32,908 nt of DNA from positions 1-32,908 of the forward strand of contig JAICQE010000022.1 in assembly GCA_025938035.1 (NCBI GenBank). The letters run 5' to 3'. Below the pieces are notes generated by a model. The model was not told the DNA's origin and did no database searches. It saw only the letters and a list, made by a program, of their open reading frames with translations. Shown here in pieces: positions 1-9,885 of the stretch; the stretch's first letter is position 1, and each line of letters opens with the position of its first letter. The translations under genes and the position numbers were made by a program. The stretch is from Vicinamibacteria bacterium. GTDB taxonomy: Bacteria > Acidobacteriota > Vicinamibacteria > Vicinamibacterales > UBA2999.

Positions 1-15
1 ATGCGGGTGTCGGTT

Positions 16-117
16 GTGTCCGCCTTCCGGCGGACCGGTGGATTGCGAGTATCGCCTACTGACCGGGTCCGCCTGAAGGCGGACACTACCTACACCCGGT
101 CCCCTGAGGCGGACACT
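16..117. repeat. REP-like palindrome cluster (three copies) upstream of the glucan synthase
   Basis: Three related palindromic units lie in the 190 bases before the glucan synthase gene, where I see no gene. The unit at 66-89 holds the palindrome GTCCGCCTGAAGGCGGAC (67-84) followed by ACTAC. The unit at 16-38 is the same element on the other strand with one change (palindrome at 18-35, loop TTCC). A decayed unit without the full left arm sits at 98-117. Oppositely oriented REP units in pairs are typical of BIME-type repeats. A near-identical copy at 26598-26621 shows that the element is dispersed. Confidence 0.75.
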
Positions 118-190
118 GCTTGAGGGAGCAAGCTCGAGCGTAGCGATCATCGCCGAACGTTATCGTCCGCCCGCGGAGAATAATGAAACG

Positions 191-3100
191 ATGCGGCGGG
201 TTGCGTTCTCCACACCACGCGGACTGGGCAGCAACGAAGAGCTGCTCAGCATCGAGCTGCTGGAAGAACACGCCCGCCGGCTGGCCGCGTTGTTGACGCT
301 TGCGCCCGACCGGCGCGGCAGCGGCCGCGCACATCTGCGCCAGCTCAAGCAGCACATGCGGGCGCTGCGCGAGGTCTACGTATCGCTTGCGGACGACGCA
401 CGGCAGGAAGCGCTCTCGCCCGCCGCCGAGTGGCTGCTCGACAACTTCCACATCATCACCGCCGCCGCGCGCGACATCCATCACGACCTGCCGCCGGCGT
501 TCTTCCGACGGCTGCCGCGGGTGGCGGCCGACGAATTCGCCGGCTGGCCGCGCATCTACGCGCTCGCGCTCGAACTGATTCGCATGAGCGCGGGCCGCCT
601 CGACGCGGCGCGCCTGCAGCGCTTCATCAGCGCCTTCCAGTCGGTGACGCCGCTGACGATGGGCGAGCTGTGGGGATGGCCAAGCGCGCTCAAGCTGGCG
701 CTGGTCGATCACCTGCGCGCCCGCGCCGACGGCCTCGCCGCCACGCGCCTGCACCGCCTCGCGGCCGATCGGATGGCCGCCCGAATCGACGCCGCGCCGG
801 CGCGCGCCGAGAAGTGGCCGGCCGACGTGCACCACTCGTTCGTCACCCGCCTGCTGCAGCACTCGCGCGGCCTCGGCATGCTGGCGTCGGAGCTGTATCA
901 CGAGCTGGAAGCGCTCCTCGAGGCGCGCGGCGAAACCCTCGAGGACGTGATTCGCACGGAGGGCCAGCAGCAGGCGGCGGCACAGGCCGGCATGGCCAAT
1001 CTGATCACCAGCCTGCGCCTGATCTCGACGTTCGACTGGAGCGAGTTCTTCGAACAGGTGAGCCTCGTCGAGCAGGTGCTGCAACGCGACCCGGCTGGCG
1101 TCTACGGCCGCATGGACTTTCGCAGCCGCGACCGCTACCGGCATGCGGTCGAAGAGCTGGCGGCACCCACGGGCGAAGCGCAGCTGCTGCTGGCGCTGAA
1201 AAGCGTGGAGCGGGCACGGCAGGTCCACGTCAAGACCCCGGACGCGCGGGCGGCGCACGTCGGCTATCACCTGGTTGGCGGCGGGCGGCGGACGTTCGAA
1301 CGCAGCATTGCATGGCGGCCGACGATCCGGCTGCGATTCACGCGCTTCTTCTTCAAGTGGGCGACGCCGGGATACCTCGGCACGATTGCCGCGGGCACGG
1401 CCCTTCTCGTCTCGCTCGCCGTCGCGTACGCGTGGCTCAACGGATGGCGCGGCCCCGGCTTGGTCTTCGCCGCGATTCTGACCATCGTCCCGGCGAGCGA
1501 GTTGACCATTCAGGTCCTGCAGCGGCTCATCAGCTTCCTGATTCCTCCGCGGCGTCTTGCCCGGATCGAGCTCACCTCCGTGCCGCCATCGGCTCGCACG
1601 ATGGTCATCGTGCCGACGCTGCTCGACAGCGTCGATCGCGTTGCGGATTTGATCGATCACCTCGAAGTGCAGGCGCTGGGCAATCTCGATCCGCACATCC
1701 ACTTTGCCCTGCTCACCGATTTTCTCGACGCGCCCACGGAAACTCTTCCTCACGACCAGGAAATCCTCGACGCGGCACGCCAGGGCATCCGCGCGCTCAA
1801 CGCGAAACACGCACCCGAGGGGTCCCGTTTCTTCCTGTTTCACCGCTTCCGGCAGTGGAACCCGCGCGAAGGCCTGTGGATGGGATGGGAGCGCAAGCGC
1901 GGGAAGATCGAGGAGTTCAACCGCCTGCTCCGCGGTGCCACCGACACGAGCTTTGCCGTCTCCGTCGGCGATCTGGACGTTCTGCCGGACGTCAAGTACT
2001 GCATCACGCTCGACAGCGATACCCGGCTGCCGCGGGGAGTCGCGCGCGAGCTGATCGGGATCATCATCCACCCGCTCAATCGCGCGGCCTTCAATCCGGA
2101 GGCCGGCCGCGTGACCGAGGGATACGGCATCCTGCAGCCGCGCGTCAGCGTGACCTTCATGAGCGCCGCAGGATCCTTGTTCGCGCGTCTGTATTCGGGC
2201 CACACGGGCGTGGACCCGTACACGACGGCGGTCTCCGACATCTATCAGGACCTGTTCAGCGAAGGCATCTTCACCGGCAAGGGCCTCTACGACGTCGACG
2301 CGTTCATGGCAGCACTCGAGCACTCGGTGCCGGAGAACACGCTGCTTTCGCACGACCTGTTCGAAGGACTGCACGCACGCGTCGCGCTCGCCTCGGACGT
2401 CGAACTCGTCGACGAGTACCCGTCGAGCGTGCTCTCCCACGCGCGGCGGCAGCATCGCTGGATTCGCGGCGACTGGCAGATCCTGTTCTGGCTCTTCCCC
2501 GTCGTCCCGTCGCGGCTGGGGCTCAGGCGCAACCCGCTGCCGGTCATCGGACGATGGAAGATTCTCGACAACCTGCGCCGCAGCCTCGTCGCGCCCACTC
2601 TGCTGGCGATGCTCGTGGCCGGCTGGACGGTGCTGCCGGGGCCGCAATGGGTGTGGACGCTGATGGTGGTGGGAGTTGCCGCGTCGCAGCTCCTGCCGGT
2701 CATCGCGCGGCTGCTGGTCGGGCCGGGCCGCGCGCAATCAATTCCGGTCTTCCTCCACAATCTGCGCGCCGACACAGCCATCGCGCTGGCGCAGGTGCTT
2801 CTCAGCCTGACCTTTCTCGCGTTTCACGCCTTCGACACGGCGCACGCCATCGGCGTCACCCTGGTACGCCTCGCGGTGACGAGGCGAAGGCTGCTGGAAT
2901 GGGAGACCGCAGCCGCGGCCGCGGCTCGGGCCGCGGGACTCGTCGGGCAGGGGCTCCGGCGGTTCGTCGCCGACATGATCTCGAGCCCTGCGATCGCGGG
3001 CGTCGCCGCACTGGGCATCATCACACGCGACCCGGACGCACTGCCGGCGGCGGCACCATTCCTGGTGCTGTGGACGCTGGCGCCAGGGATCGCCTACTGG

Positions 3101-6100
3101 CTCAGCCTTCCCGTCGGCGCGCGCGTCCGCCCGCTGAGCGATCGCGAGCGGACGATGCTGCGGCGAACGGCGCGCAAGACCTGGCGCTATTTCGACACCT
3201 TCATCACGCAGGCCGATGCCTGGCTCGTGCCCGACAACTACCAGGAGGCCGGCGACGAGCCGCGGCTGGCGCGCCGCACGTCGCCGACCAACATCGGCAT
3301 GGGCCTGCTGTCCACACTGGCCGCGCACGACCTCGGCTACATTTCGACCAGCGATCTCGTCAAACGCATCAGTGCGACGGTCGGGACGCTCGAGCGCCTC
3401 GAGCGATATCGCGGCCACTTCCTCAACTGGTACGACACGGCGAGCCTGGCGCCGCTCCATCCTCGCTACGTCTCGACCGTGGACAGCGGCAATCTCGCCG
3501 CCGCGATGATTGCGCTCGCGCAGGGGCTGACCGCGCTCATCGAGCGCCCGCAGTCACGCGAACAACGGCTTGGCGGTATTGCCGACGCTGCCGACGTCCT
3601 TGCCGGCACCTCATCGTCGGCGTCAGCTCGAGCCGAGCTACGGCAGACGATCACCGAGATCAATCGACTGGCGCGGACCGTTGCCGACGCCTCGCGGGCT
3701 GCGGCGGCGGCACGCGGTCCGATGGGACCGGTCTGGACGCTCGCCGCGCAGCTGGCGAACGCCGCCGCGGAGCTGTCGCACGACGAGCACGATGGCGTCG
3801 AGGACGTCGTCTACTGGTGCCGGGCGGTGCTCGAAGCGGTCGAGCACTCGACGATCGACGAGTCGGTGCCGGCCGATGCGCTGCACGAGCTCGCCGGCCG
3901 TCTTTCGGCGCTCGTAGACGACATGCGCTTCGAGTTCCTGTACGACCGACGGCGGCGAATCTTTTCCATCGGCTACCGGCTCGCGGATGCGGAAGGACCC
4001 GGCCGGCTGGACGCATCCTTCTACGATCTGCTGGCCTCTGAGGCGCGCGTCGCGAGCTTCGTGGCGATCGTCAAAGGCGACGTCCCACAGCATCACTGGT
4101 TTCACCTCGGGCGGCTCGTCACCAACGTGGACGGCCGCGCGACGCTGATGTCGTGGGGCGGCACGATGTTCGAGTACCTGATGCCGCAACTGCTGATGCG
4201 CTCGTTCCCCGGCACACTGCTCGATCAGAGCTGCCGCGCCAGCGTTCGGCGGCAGATCGAATACGGGGGACAGCGCGGGGCGCCGTGGGGCGTCTCGGAA
4301 TCCGCCTACGGGTTTACCGATCGCGAGGGCAACTACCAGTACCGGGCCTTCGGCGTCCCGGGTCTCGGCTTGAAACGCGGTCTCGAGAGCGACCTGGTCG
4401 TTTCCCCCTATGCCACCGCGCTCGCCAGTCTGGTCTCACCGTCGATGGCCGCCGACAATTTCGCCCACCTCGCGCGGCTCGGAATGGACGGCCGGTTCGG
4501 TTTTTACGAAGCACTCGACTACAACCCGCGCGGGCGTGACGTCGAAGCGCCGCCCGAGACCGCGCCGCGGCCGGCAATCATCCGCGCCTTCTTTGCGCAC
4601 CATCAGGGCATGTCGCTGGTCGCACTGGCGAACGTCGTCTGCGAGGATGCCTTCGTCGCGCGCTTTCACGCCGATCCGCGCGTCAGGGCGACGGAGCTGC
4701 TCCTGCAGGAACGGGTGCCGCGCGAGGCCATCATTTCGCAGCCGCGCCCGGCCCAGAGCGTCACGACGCAGCCCGCGCTGCCTGTCTTCGCGTCGAGGCG
4801 CTTCCGCTCGCCGCACACGACGAACGTCCACACGCATTTCCTGTCGAATGGCCGCTACACCACCGCCGTCACCAACGCCGGCGGCGGCTTCAGCCTGTGG
4901 CGCGATATCGCCATCACCCGCCGCCGCGACGATGTGACGTCGGACTCCGGCGCTCACTATATTTACCTGCGCGATCCGTGGGCCGATCGGGTCTGGTCCG
5001 CTACCTACCATCCGGTCTGCCACGAACCGGACAAATTCGACGCGACATTCGACCTCGAGAAGATTACGTTCCGCCGCCGCGACACCGACATCGAAACACG
5101 CCTCGAGATCACGGTCTCGTCGGAAGACGACGTGGACGTTCGCCGGCTGACGATCACCAACCGCGGCTCGCAGACGCGCGAGATCGAAGTGACGAGCTAC
5201 GTCGAGATGGCGCTGGCACGCCCGGAAGACGATCTCGCGCACCCGGCCTTCGGCAAGCTGTTCGTCGAAACGGAGTTCGACCGCCAGAGCGCCGGTCTGC
5301 TGTTCAGCCGCCGTCCCCGCGCCGCCGATGAATCGCCTGTCGTCGGCTTCCACGTGCTCGGCGTGGATGGCCCGCGGCTCGGCGGCGCCGTCGAGTGGGA
5401 AACCGACCGTGCGCGGTTCATCGGCCGGGGCCGCTCACCCGCCAATCCGGTGGTGCTCGACGGCCGTGCCCTGTCGGGGACAACGGGCGCCGTGCTCGAT
5501 CCGGTCGGCGCGTTGCGCGAGCGCGTGCGGCTGCCGGCCGGCGCGGTCGTCCGCATGACGTTTGCGACCGGCGTGGCAGCCGATCGTACGGCGGCGCTCG
5601 CGTTGGCGCGGAAGTATCGCGACGGGAACGCCGCCGCGCGGGCGTTCTCGATGGCCTTCACCCACGTTCACATCACGCTGCAACACCTCGGATTGAGCGA
5701 CGAGCAGGCGATGCTGTTCGATCGGCTGGCATCGCGCGTGTTCGGGCTCGACGTGTCGCGCCTCAGCCCGGCGGACATCGCCGCCAGCACCCGCGGCCAG
5801 CACAACCTCTGGGGATACGGCATCTCTGGCGATCTGCCGATCGTGCTGCTGCGAGTGGCGGAGGCGGACTCGTTGACGCTGGCGCGGCAGCTGTTGAACG
5901 CGCAGGAGTACTGGCGCCTGAAGGGGCTGCGTGCGGACGTCGTCATCCTGAACGAGCACCCGACGGACTATCTGGACGAGATGCAGGGCCTGCTCGCGCA
6001 GCTCGTGCAGGAGCTGCCGTGGGCGGGATGGCTTGGAAAGCCGGGCGGGATGTTTCTGCTTCGTGCGGATGGGATGCCCGAAGCCGACCGGCATCTCCTC

Positions 6101-8713
6101 TCGGCGGTGGCCCGTGTCGTCCTCGCCGGCGAGCTTGGCGACCTGGTGTCGCAATTGGAGCGGCCCGCTCCGTGGCTGTTCGACGTTCACGACGTTCCGC
6201 GTGCCGCGGAGCTGCAGCCACCCGAGTCCGCTGCGCCACTGCCCGCCCCGGCGCTGGTCATGCCGAATGGCTATGGCGGCTTCACGCCCGACGGCCGCGA
6301 CTATGTAGTGGTCCTCGACGGCCTGCGCGAAACGCCGGCGCCCTGGTCGAACGTCCTCTCCAACGACACGTTCGGCACCATTGTCACCGCCGGCGGATCG
6401 GCGTTCACCTGGGCCGGGAACAGCCGCGAGAACCGGCTGACACCATTCGCCAACGACCCGTTGAGCGATCCGACGTCGGAGGCGATCTACGTGCGCGACG
6501 AAGAGTCGGGTGCCGTCTGGGGCGCAACGCCGGGGCCGCTGGTCCGGCGCGCCGACGGGGGGCGCTGGATCGTCCGTCACACCGCTGGCGTGACACGCTT
6601 CCAGCACGCAGTGGCCGGCATCCGCCACGAACTGGCGGTGTTCGTGGCGCCGGATGATCCCGTCAAGCTGGCCCTGTTGACGCTGACGAACACCGGCGAT
6701 GTGAAGCGGCGCCTCAGCGTATTCGGATATGTCGAGTGGTGCCTGGGTTCGCCACGCGCCGGCGAGCGGCGTTTCGTGGTGACGGAGATGAGCGCCGAGG
6801 CCGGAGGCCTGCTCGCGCGCAACGCATATAACACCGAATTCGCGGATCACGTCGCGTTCTGGCGCGCCACGGCTGCACCCCACTCGCACACCGGTGACCG
6901 CACTGAATTCATCGGCCGCCACCGGACGTTGAGCGCGCCGGCCGCGCTGTTCCGCGACCAGCTGTCGGGCCGCACCGGCGCAGGACTCGATCCCTGCGGT
7001 GCCCTGCAGATCGTCGGCGAGCTGGAGCCCGGTGAGACGCGCAGCGTGGCGTTCGTTCTCGGACAGGGACGTGACCGGTCGCACGCGATCGAGCTGACCA
7101 ACCGGTACTCCTCGGTCGAGCAGGCACGGGCGACGCTCGCGGCCGTCGAACGGCAGTGGGACGACATGCTCGGAGCCATGCAGGTCCGCACGCCGGATGA
7201 CTCGTTCGACCTGATTGTGAATCGCTGGTTGTTGTACCAGACGCTTGCCTGCCGTGTGTGGGCCCGCAGCGGACCGTATCAACCCGGTGGTGCGTTCGGT
7301 TTCCGCGATCAACTTCAGGACGTGCTCGCATTGATAGATACGCGGCCGGGTCTCTGCCGGGCTCACCTGCTGACTGCGGCGTCACGACAGTTCGTCGAAG
7401 GCGACGTCCAGCACTGGTGGCACCCGCCGAGTGGACGTGGAACCAGAACCCGCTGCTCCGACGATTTGCTGTGGCTGCCGTACGCGGTTGCGAGCTACGT
7501 CTCACAGACCGGCGACGAATCGGTGCTGGACGAAGTCGTGCCGTTTCTCGAAGCGCCTGCGCTCGAGCCAGGCCAGTCCGAAACCTACCTGCTGCCGCGT
7601 ACGTCAGAAGAACAGGCGTCCGTATTCGAGCATTCGATCCGCGCGATCCGGCGGGCCATGAGGTACGGCGCGCACGGCCTGCCGCTCATCGGCTCCGGCG
7701 ACTGGAACGACGGGATGAATCGCGTGGGGCATGAGGGACGCGGCGAAAGCGTCTGGCTCGGCTGGTTCCTGGTCTCGGTGCTGAACGACTTTGCGCCGCT
7801 CTGCGAACGCCGCGGCCGGGACGATCTGGCACAGCGCTATCGCGACGAGGCCCGATGGCTGACCGGCATGCTCGAGCTCGCCTGGGACGGCGACTGGTAT
7901 CGCCGCGCGTACTTCGACGATGGGACGCCGCTCGGATCGGTGCAGAACGTCGAATGCAAGCTCGATTCGCTGACGCAGTCGTGGGCCGTGCTGGCGGACA
8001 CGGCGCAGCCGGGACGCGCGCAGCGTGCGATGAACGCCGTGCGCACACACCTGATGCGGCGCGACGCGCAGATCGTGCTGCTCCTGACGCCGCCGTTCGA
8101 TCGCATGAGCCACGACCCCGGCTACATCAAGGGCTACCTGCCTGGCATCCGGGAAAACGGCGGGCAGTACACGCATGCCGTGGCGTGGTCGATCATCGCG
8201 CTGGCGCGGCTCGGCATGGGCGACGAGGCCATGGAGCTGTTCCACATGATCAATCCGGTCAACCACATGCGGACGCCCGGAGACGCCGAGCGGTACCGGG
8301 TCGAACCCTATGCGATCGCCGCGGACGTGTATGCGCATCCGATGCACGTCGGCCGCGGCGGCTGGACGTGGTACACGGGCTCGGCCGGGTGGATGTACCA
8401 GGCGGCGATGCGCTGGCTGATCGGCGTGCGGCGGAACGGATCGACGATCAGCATCAACCCGTGCATTCCGGCGATCTGGCCGCAGTACTCGCTCGACTGG
8501 AGGATCGGCCGGACGCGCTATCGGTTCACGGTCCTGAATCCCGAGCAGCGATCCTGCGGCGTCGCGTCGGCAACCCTCGATGGGACGATCGTCGATGCCG
8601 CTGCGCTGCCATTTATCGATGATGGCGGCGAGCACGAGGTGACGGTTGTTCTGGGAGCACCACAGACATCACATGCGCCGGTGGCGTTATCGACGACAGC
8701 TCCTTCGCATTAA
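191..8713 (+). CDS. ndvB: Cyclic beta-1,2-glucan synthase (GT84 + glycoamylase-like + GH94), NdvB/Cgs type
   Basis: This 2840-residue membrane enzyme is predicted to build beta-1,2-glucan from UDP-glucose, control chain length and cyclise the product for the periplasm. The length matches the NdvB/Cgs family (about 2800 residues). An N-terminal helical region is followed by membrane segments near residues 390-450. The glycosyltransferase domain starts near 470, with a DSD metal/nucleotide motif near 608-610 and QHRWIRGDW (a QxxRW motif) at about 754-762. More membrane segments follow at about 797-975. A glycoamylase-like region (about 1034-1414) and two beta-sandwich/GH94-type repeats come next. 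The C-terminal phosphorylase-like domain carries GDWNDG at 2503-2508; Asp2507 is the expected general acid by family analogy. The ATG at 191 follows GGAGAA at 175-180 at a rather long spacing. The two downstream genes also act on glucans. Function is by family; the product linkage is inferred. Confidence 0.93.
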   Translation: MRRVAFSTPRGLGSNEELLSIELLEEHARRLAALLTLAPDRRGSGRAHLRQLKQHMRALREVYVSLADDARQEALSPAAEWLLDNFHIITAAARDIHHDLPPAFFRRLPRVAADEFAGWPRIYALALELIRMSAGRLDAARLQRFISAFQSVTPLTMGELWGWPSALKLALVDHLRARADGLAATRLHRLAADRMAARIDAAPARAEKWPADVHHSFVTRLLQHSRGLGMLASELYHELEALLEARGETLEDVIRTEGQQQAAAQAGMANLITSLRLISTFDWSEFFEQVSLVEQVLQRDPAGVYGRMDFRSRDRYRHAVEELAAPTGEAQLLLALKSVERARQVHVKTPDARAAHVGYHLVGGGRRTFERSIAWRPTIRLRFTRFFFKWATPGYLGTIAAGTALLVSLAVAYAWLNGWRGPGLVFAAILTIVPASELTIQVLQRLISFLIPPRRLARIELTSVPPSARTMVIVPTLLDSVDRVADLIDHLEVQALGNLDPHIHFALLTDFLDAPTETLPHDQEILDAARQGIRALNAKHAPEGSRFFLFHRFRQWNPREGLWMGWERKRGKIEEFNRLLRGATDTSFAVSVGDLDVLPDVKYCITLDSDTRLPRGVARELIGIIIHPLNRAAFNPEAGRVTEGYGILQPRVSVTFMSAAGSLFARLYSGHTGVDPYTTAVSDIYQDLFSEGIFTGKGLYDVDAFMAALEHSVPENTLLSHDLFEGLHARVALASDVELVDEYPSSVLSHARRQHRWIRGDWQILFWLFPVVPSRLGLRRNPLPVIGRWKILDNLRRSLVAPTLLAMLVAGWTVLPGPQWVWTLMVVGVAASQLLPVIARLLVGPGRAQSIPVFLHNLRADTAIALAQVLLSLTFLAFHAFDTAHAIGVTLVRLAVTRRRLLEWETAAAAAARAAGLVGQGLRRFVADMISSPAIAGVAALGIITRDPDALPAAAPFLVLWTLAPGIAYWLSLPVGARVRPLSDRERTMLRRTARKTWRYFDTFITQADAWLVPDNYQEAGDEPRLARRTSPTNIGMGLLSTLAAHDLGYISTSDLVKRISATVGTLERLERYRGHFLNWYDTASLAPLHPRYVSTVDSGNLAAAMIALAQGLTALIERPQSREQRLGGIADAADVLAGTSSSASARAELRQTITEINRLARTVADASRAAAAARGPMGPVWTLAAQLANAAAELSHDEHDGVEDVVYWCRAVLEAVEHSTIDESVPADALHELAGRLSALVDDMRFEFLYDRRRRIFSIGYRLADAEGPGRLDASFYDLLASEARVASFVAIVKGDVPQHHWFHLGRLVTNVDGRATLMSWGGTMFEYLMPQLLMRSFPGTLLDQSCRASVRRQIEYGGQRGAPWGVSESAYGFTDREGNYQYRAFGVPGLGLKRGLESDLVVSPYATALASLVSPSMAADNFAHLARLGMDGRFGFYEALDYNPRGRDVEAPPETAPRPAIIRAFFAHHQGMSLVALANVVCEDAFVARFHADPRVRATELLLQERVPREAIISQPRPAQSVTTQPALPVFASRRFRSPHTTNVHTHFLSNGRYTTAVTNAGGGFSLWRDIAITRRRDDVTSDSGAHYIYLRDPWADRVWSATYHPVCHEPDKFDATFDLEKITFRRRDTDIETRLEITVSSEDDVDVRRLTITNRGSQTREIEVTSYVEMALARPEDDLAHPAFGKLFVETEFDRQSAGLLFSRRPRAADESPVVGFHVLGVDGPRLGGAVEWETDRARFIGRGRSPANPVVLDGRALSGTTGAVLDPVGALRERVRLPAGAVVRMTFATGVAADRTAALALARKYRDGNAAARAFSMAFTHVHITLQHLGLSDEQAMLFDRLASRVFGLDVSRLSPADIAASTRGQHNLWGYGISGDLPIVLLRVAEADSLTLARQLLNAQEYWRLKGLRADVVILNEHPTDYLDEMQGLLAQLVQELPWAGWLGKPGGMFLLRADGMPEADRHLLSAVARVVLAGELGDLVSQLERPAPWLFDVHDVPRAAELQPPESAAPLPAPALVMPNGYGGFTPDGRDYVVVLDGLRETPAPWSNVLSNDTFGTIVTAGGSAFTWAGNSRENRLTPFANDPLSDPTSEAIYVRDEESGAVWGATPGPLVRRADGGRWIVRHTAGVTRFQHAVAGIRHELAVFVAPDDPVKLALLTLTNTGDVKRRLSVFGYVEWCLGSPRAGERRFVVTEMSAEAGGLLARNAYNTEFADHVAFWRATAAPHSHTGDRTEFIGRHRTLSAPAALFRDQLSGRTGAGLDPCGALQIVGELEPGETRSVAFVLGQGRDRSHAIELTNRYSSVEQARATLAAVERQWDDMLGAMQVRTPDDSFDLIVNRWLLYQTLACRVWARSGPYQPGGAFGFRDQLQDVLALIDTRPGLCRAHLLTAASRQFVEGDVQHWWHPPSGRGTRTRCSDDLLWLPYAVASYVSQTGDESVLDEVVPFLEAPALEPGQSETYLLPRTSEEQASVFEHSIRAIRRAMRYGAHGLPLIGSGDWNDGMNRVGHEGRGESVWLGWFLVSVLNDFAPLCERRGRDDLAQRYRDEARWLTGMLELAWDGDWYRRAYFDDGTPLGSVQNVECKLDSLTQSWAVLADTAQPGRAQRAMNAVRTHLMRRDAQIVLLLTPPFDRMSHDPGYIKGYLPGIRENGGQYTHAVAWSIIALARLGMGDEAMELFHMINPVNHMRTPGDAERYRVEPYAIAADVYAHPMHVGRGGWTWYTGSAGWMYQAAMRWLIGVRRNGSTISINPCIPAIWPQYSLDWRIGRTRYRFTVLNPEQRSCGVASATLDGTIVDAAALPFIDDGGEHEVTVVLGAPQTSHAPVALSTTAPSH

Positions 8714-8716
8714 GGC

Positions 8717-8801
8717 GCACCGACCGGCATCCACATCGCACCGGACCGGCGTCCACATCGCACCGACCAGTGTCCAGATCGCACCGACCAACATCCGAAC
8801 A
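8717..8801. repeat. Four-copy 21-22 bp tandem repeat after the glucan synthase stop
   Basis: Units begin at 8717, 8738, 8760 and 8781, each opening with GCACCGACC or GCACCGGACC and ending with a CATCCACATC-like half. The second unit is 22 bp, the others 21 bp or slightly decayed. The array starts three bases after the TAA at 8711-8713 and ends about 25 bases before the next ATG, so it fills nearly all of the spacer between the two genes. There are no unique spacers between the units. Confidence 0.85.
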
Positions 8802-8826
8802 CGGATTTTGCACGCGTGTCGGGTAC

Positions 8827-9885
8827 ATGCGAATTGCCCAAGTAGCGCCACTCGCGGAGAGTGTGCCGCCTCGGCTGTACGGCGGCACCGAGCGGGTGGT
8901 CTCGTTTCTCACCGAAGAGCTGGTCCGGCTCGGCCACGACGTGACGTTGTTCGCGAGCGGCGACTCGCAGACCTCGGCCAGACTGGTGGCGACCACGCCG
9001 CGCGCGATTCGGCTCGACACCGACATCCGCGACAGCTTCGCACCGCAGATCCTGATGCTCGAGCGGGTCATACAGTCCGCGGATGAGTTCGACGTCATCC
9101 ACTTTCACATCTCGCAATTTCACTTCCCCTCGGCTCGTCGACTGCCGGTCGCGCACGTGACCACGCTGCACGGTCGCCTCGACATCCCTGAGCTTGTGCC
9201 GCTTTATGCCGAGTTCGACGACATCCCGGTCGTGTCAATTTCCGATGCGCAGCGCGAGCCGCTTCCCGACGCCGGCTGGGCCGCCACGATCCCCCACGGC
9301 CTGCCGCTCGACCTGCTGCGGTTTCATCCCGGCCCGGGCGACTACCTGGCGTTCGTCGGCCGGATCTCTCCGGAAAAACGGGTCGATCGCGCGATCGCCA
9401 TTGCCACCGCGGTCGGCCAGCGGCTGCGGATTGCCGCCAAGGTCGATCCCGCCGATCGCGACTACTTCGAGCGCGAGATCCACCACCTGCTCGACCATCC
9501 GCTCGTCGAGTACGTCGGCGAAATCGATGAGACGCAGAAAAACGACTTCTTCGGCAACGCCTCCGCGCTGCTCTTCCCCATCGACTGGCCGGAGCCGTTC
9601 GGCCTCGTGATGATCGAAGCGCTGGCGTGCGGCGTCCCGGTGGTGGCGTTCCGCGGCGGTTCGGTCGAGGAAGTCATCGAGCACGACGTCACCGGCTTCA
9701 TCGTGGACAGCGTGGACGACGCGATTGCCGCCACGCGCGCAGTGGGCAGGCTCGATCGACACACCTGCCGCGCGGTCTTCGAGCACCGCTTCAACGTCAC
9801 GCGCATGGCGACCGACTACCTGTCGCTCTACGAGCAGCTGCTGTCGGACCGGCGATCGAGGCCGATGCTGACGGGAGTATCGTGA
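8827..9885 (+). CDS. GT4-family glycosyltransferase (GT-B fold)
   Basis: A 352-residue retaining glycosyltransferase of family 4. It begins MRIAQVAPLAESVPPRLYGG, the usual GT4 N-terminal strand with a glycine-rich GGTE acceptor/nucleotide loop. The middle holds the linker strand DYLAFVGRISPEKRVDRAI (about residues 173-192) that opens the donor-binding half. The signature E-x7-E appears as EPFGLVMIE (Glu256 to Glu264), followed by ALACGVPVVAF. I chose the ATG at 8827 because it starts at the conserved N-terminal strand; an in-frame ATG at 8770 would add repeat-encoded residues with no homology pattern. The gene overlaps the following debranching enzyme gene by one base (TGATG), so the two are probably translated together. 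Donor and acceptor are unknown. The neighbourhood suggests glucan or glycogen-like metabolism, which is inference. Confidence 0.88.
   Translation: MRIAQVAPLAESVPPRLYGGTERVVSFLTEELVRLGHDVTLFASGDSQTSARLVATTPRAIRLDTDIRDSFAPQILMLERVIQSADEFDVIHFHISQFHFPSARRLPVAHVTTLHGRLDIPELVPLYAEFDDIPVVSISDAQREPLPDAGWAATIPHGLPLDLLRFHPGPGDYLAFVGRISPEKRVDRAIAIATAVGQRLRIAAKVDPADRDYFEREIHHLLDHPLVEYVGEIDETQKNDFFGNASALLFPIDWPEPFGLVMIEALACGVPVVAFRGGSVEEVIEHDVTGFIVDSVDDAIAATRAVGRLDRHTCRAVFEHRFNVTRMATDYLSLYEQLLSDRRSRPMLTGVS

Noticed and set aside
86..4041. Very long open frames on both strands inside the glucan synthase gene (86-2737 minus, 430-4041 plus)
   Set aside because: Their translations are rich in Arg, Ala, Gly and Pro with no domain pattern, as expected for shadow frames in high-GC coding DNA. 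The real frame carries clear GT84 and GH94 motifs throughout.
5435..7366. 643-residue minus-strand open frame in the glucan synthase gene
   Set aside because: Shadow frame of the GH94 half; low-complexity composition and no recognisable domain, signal or ribosome site.
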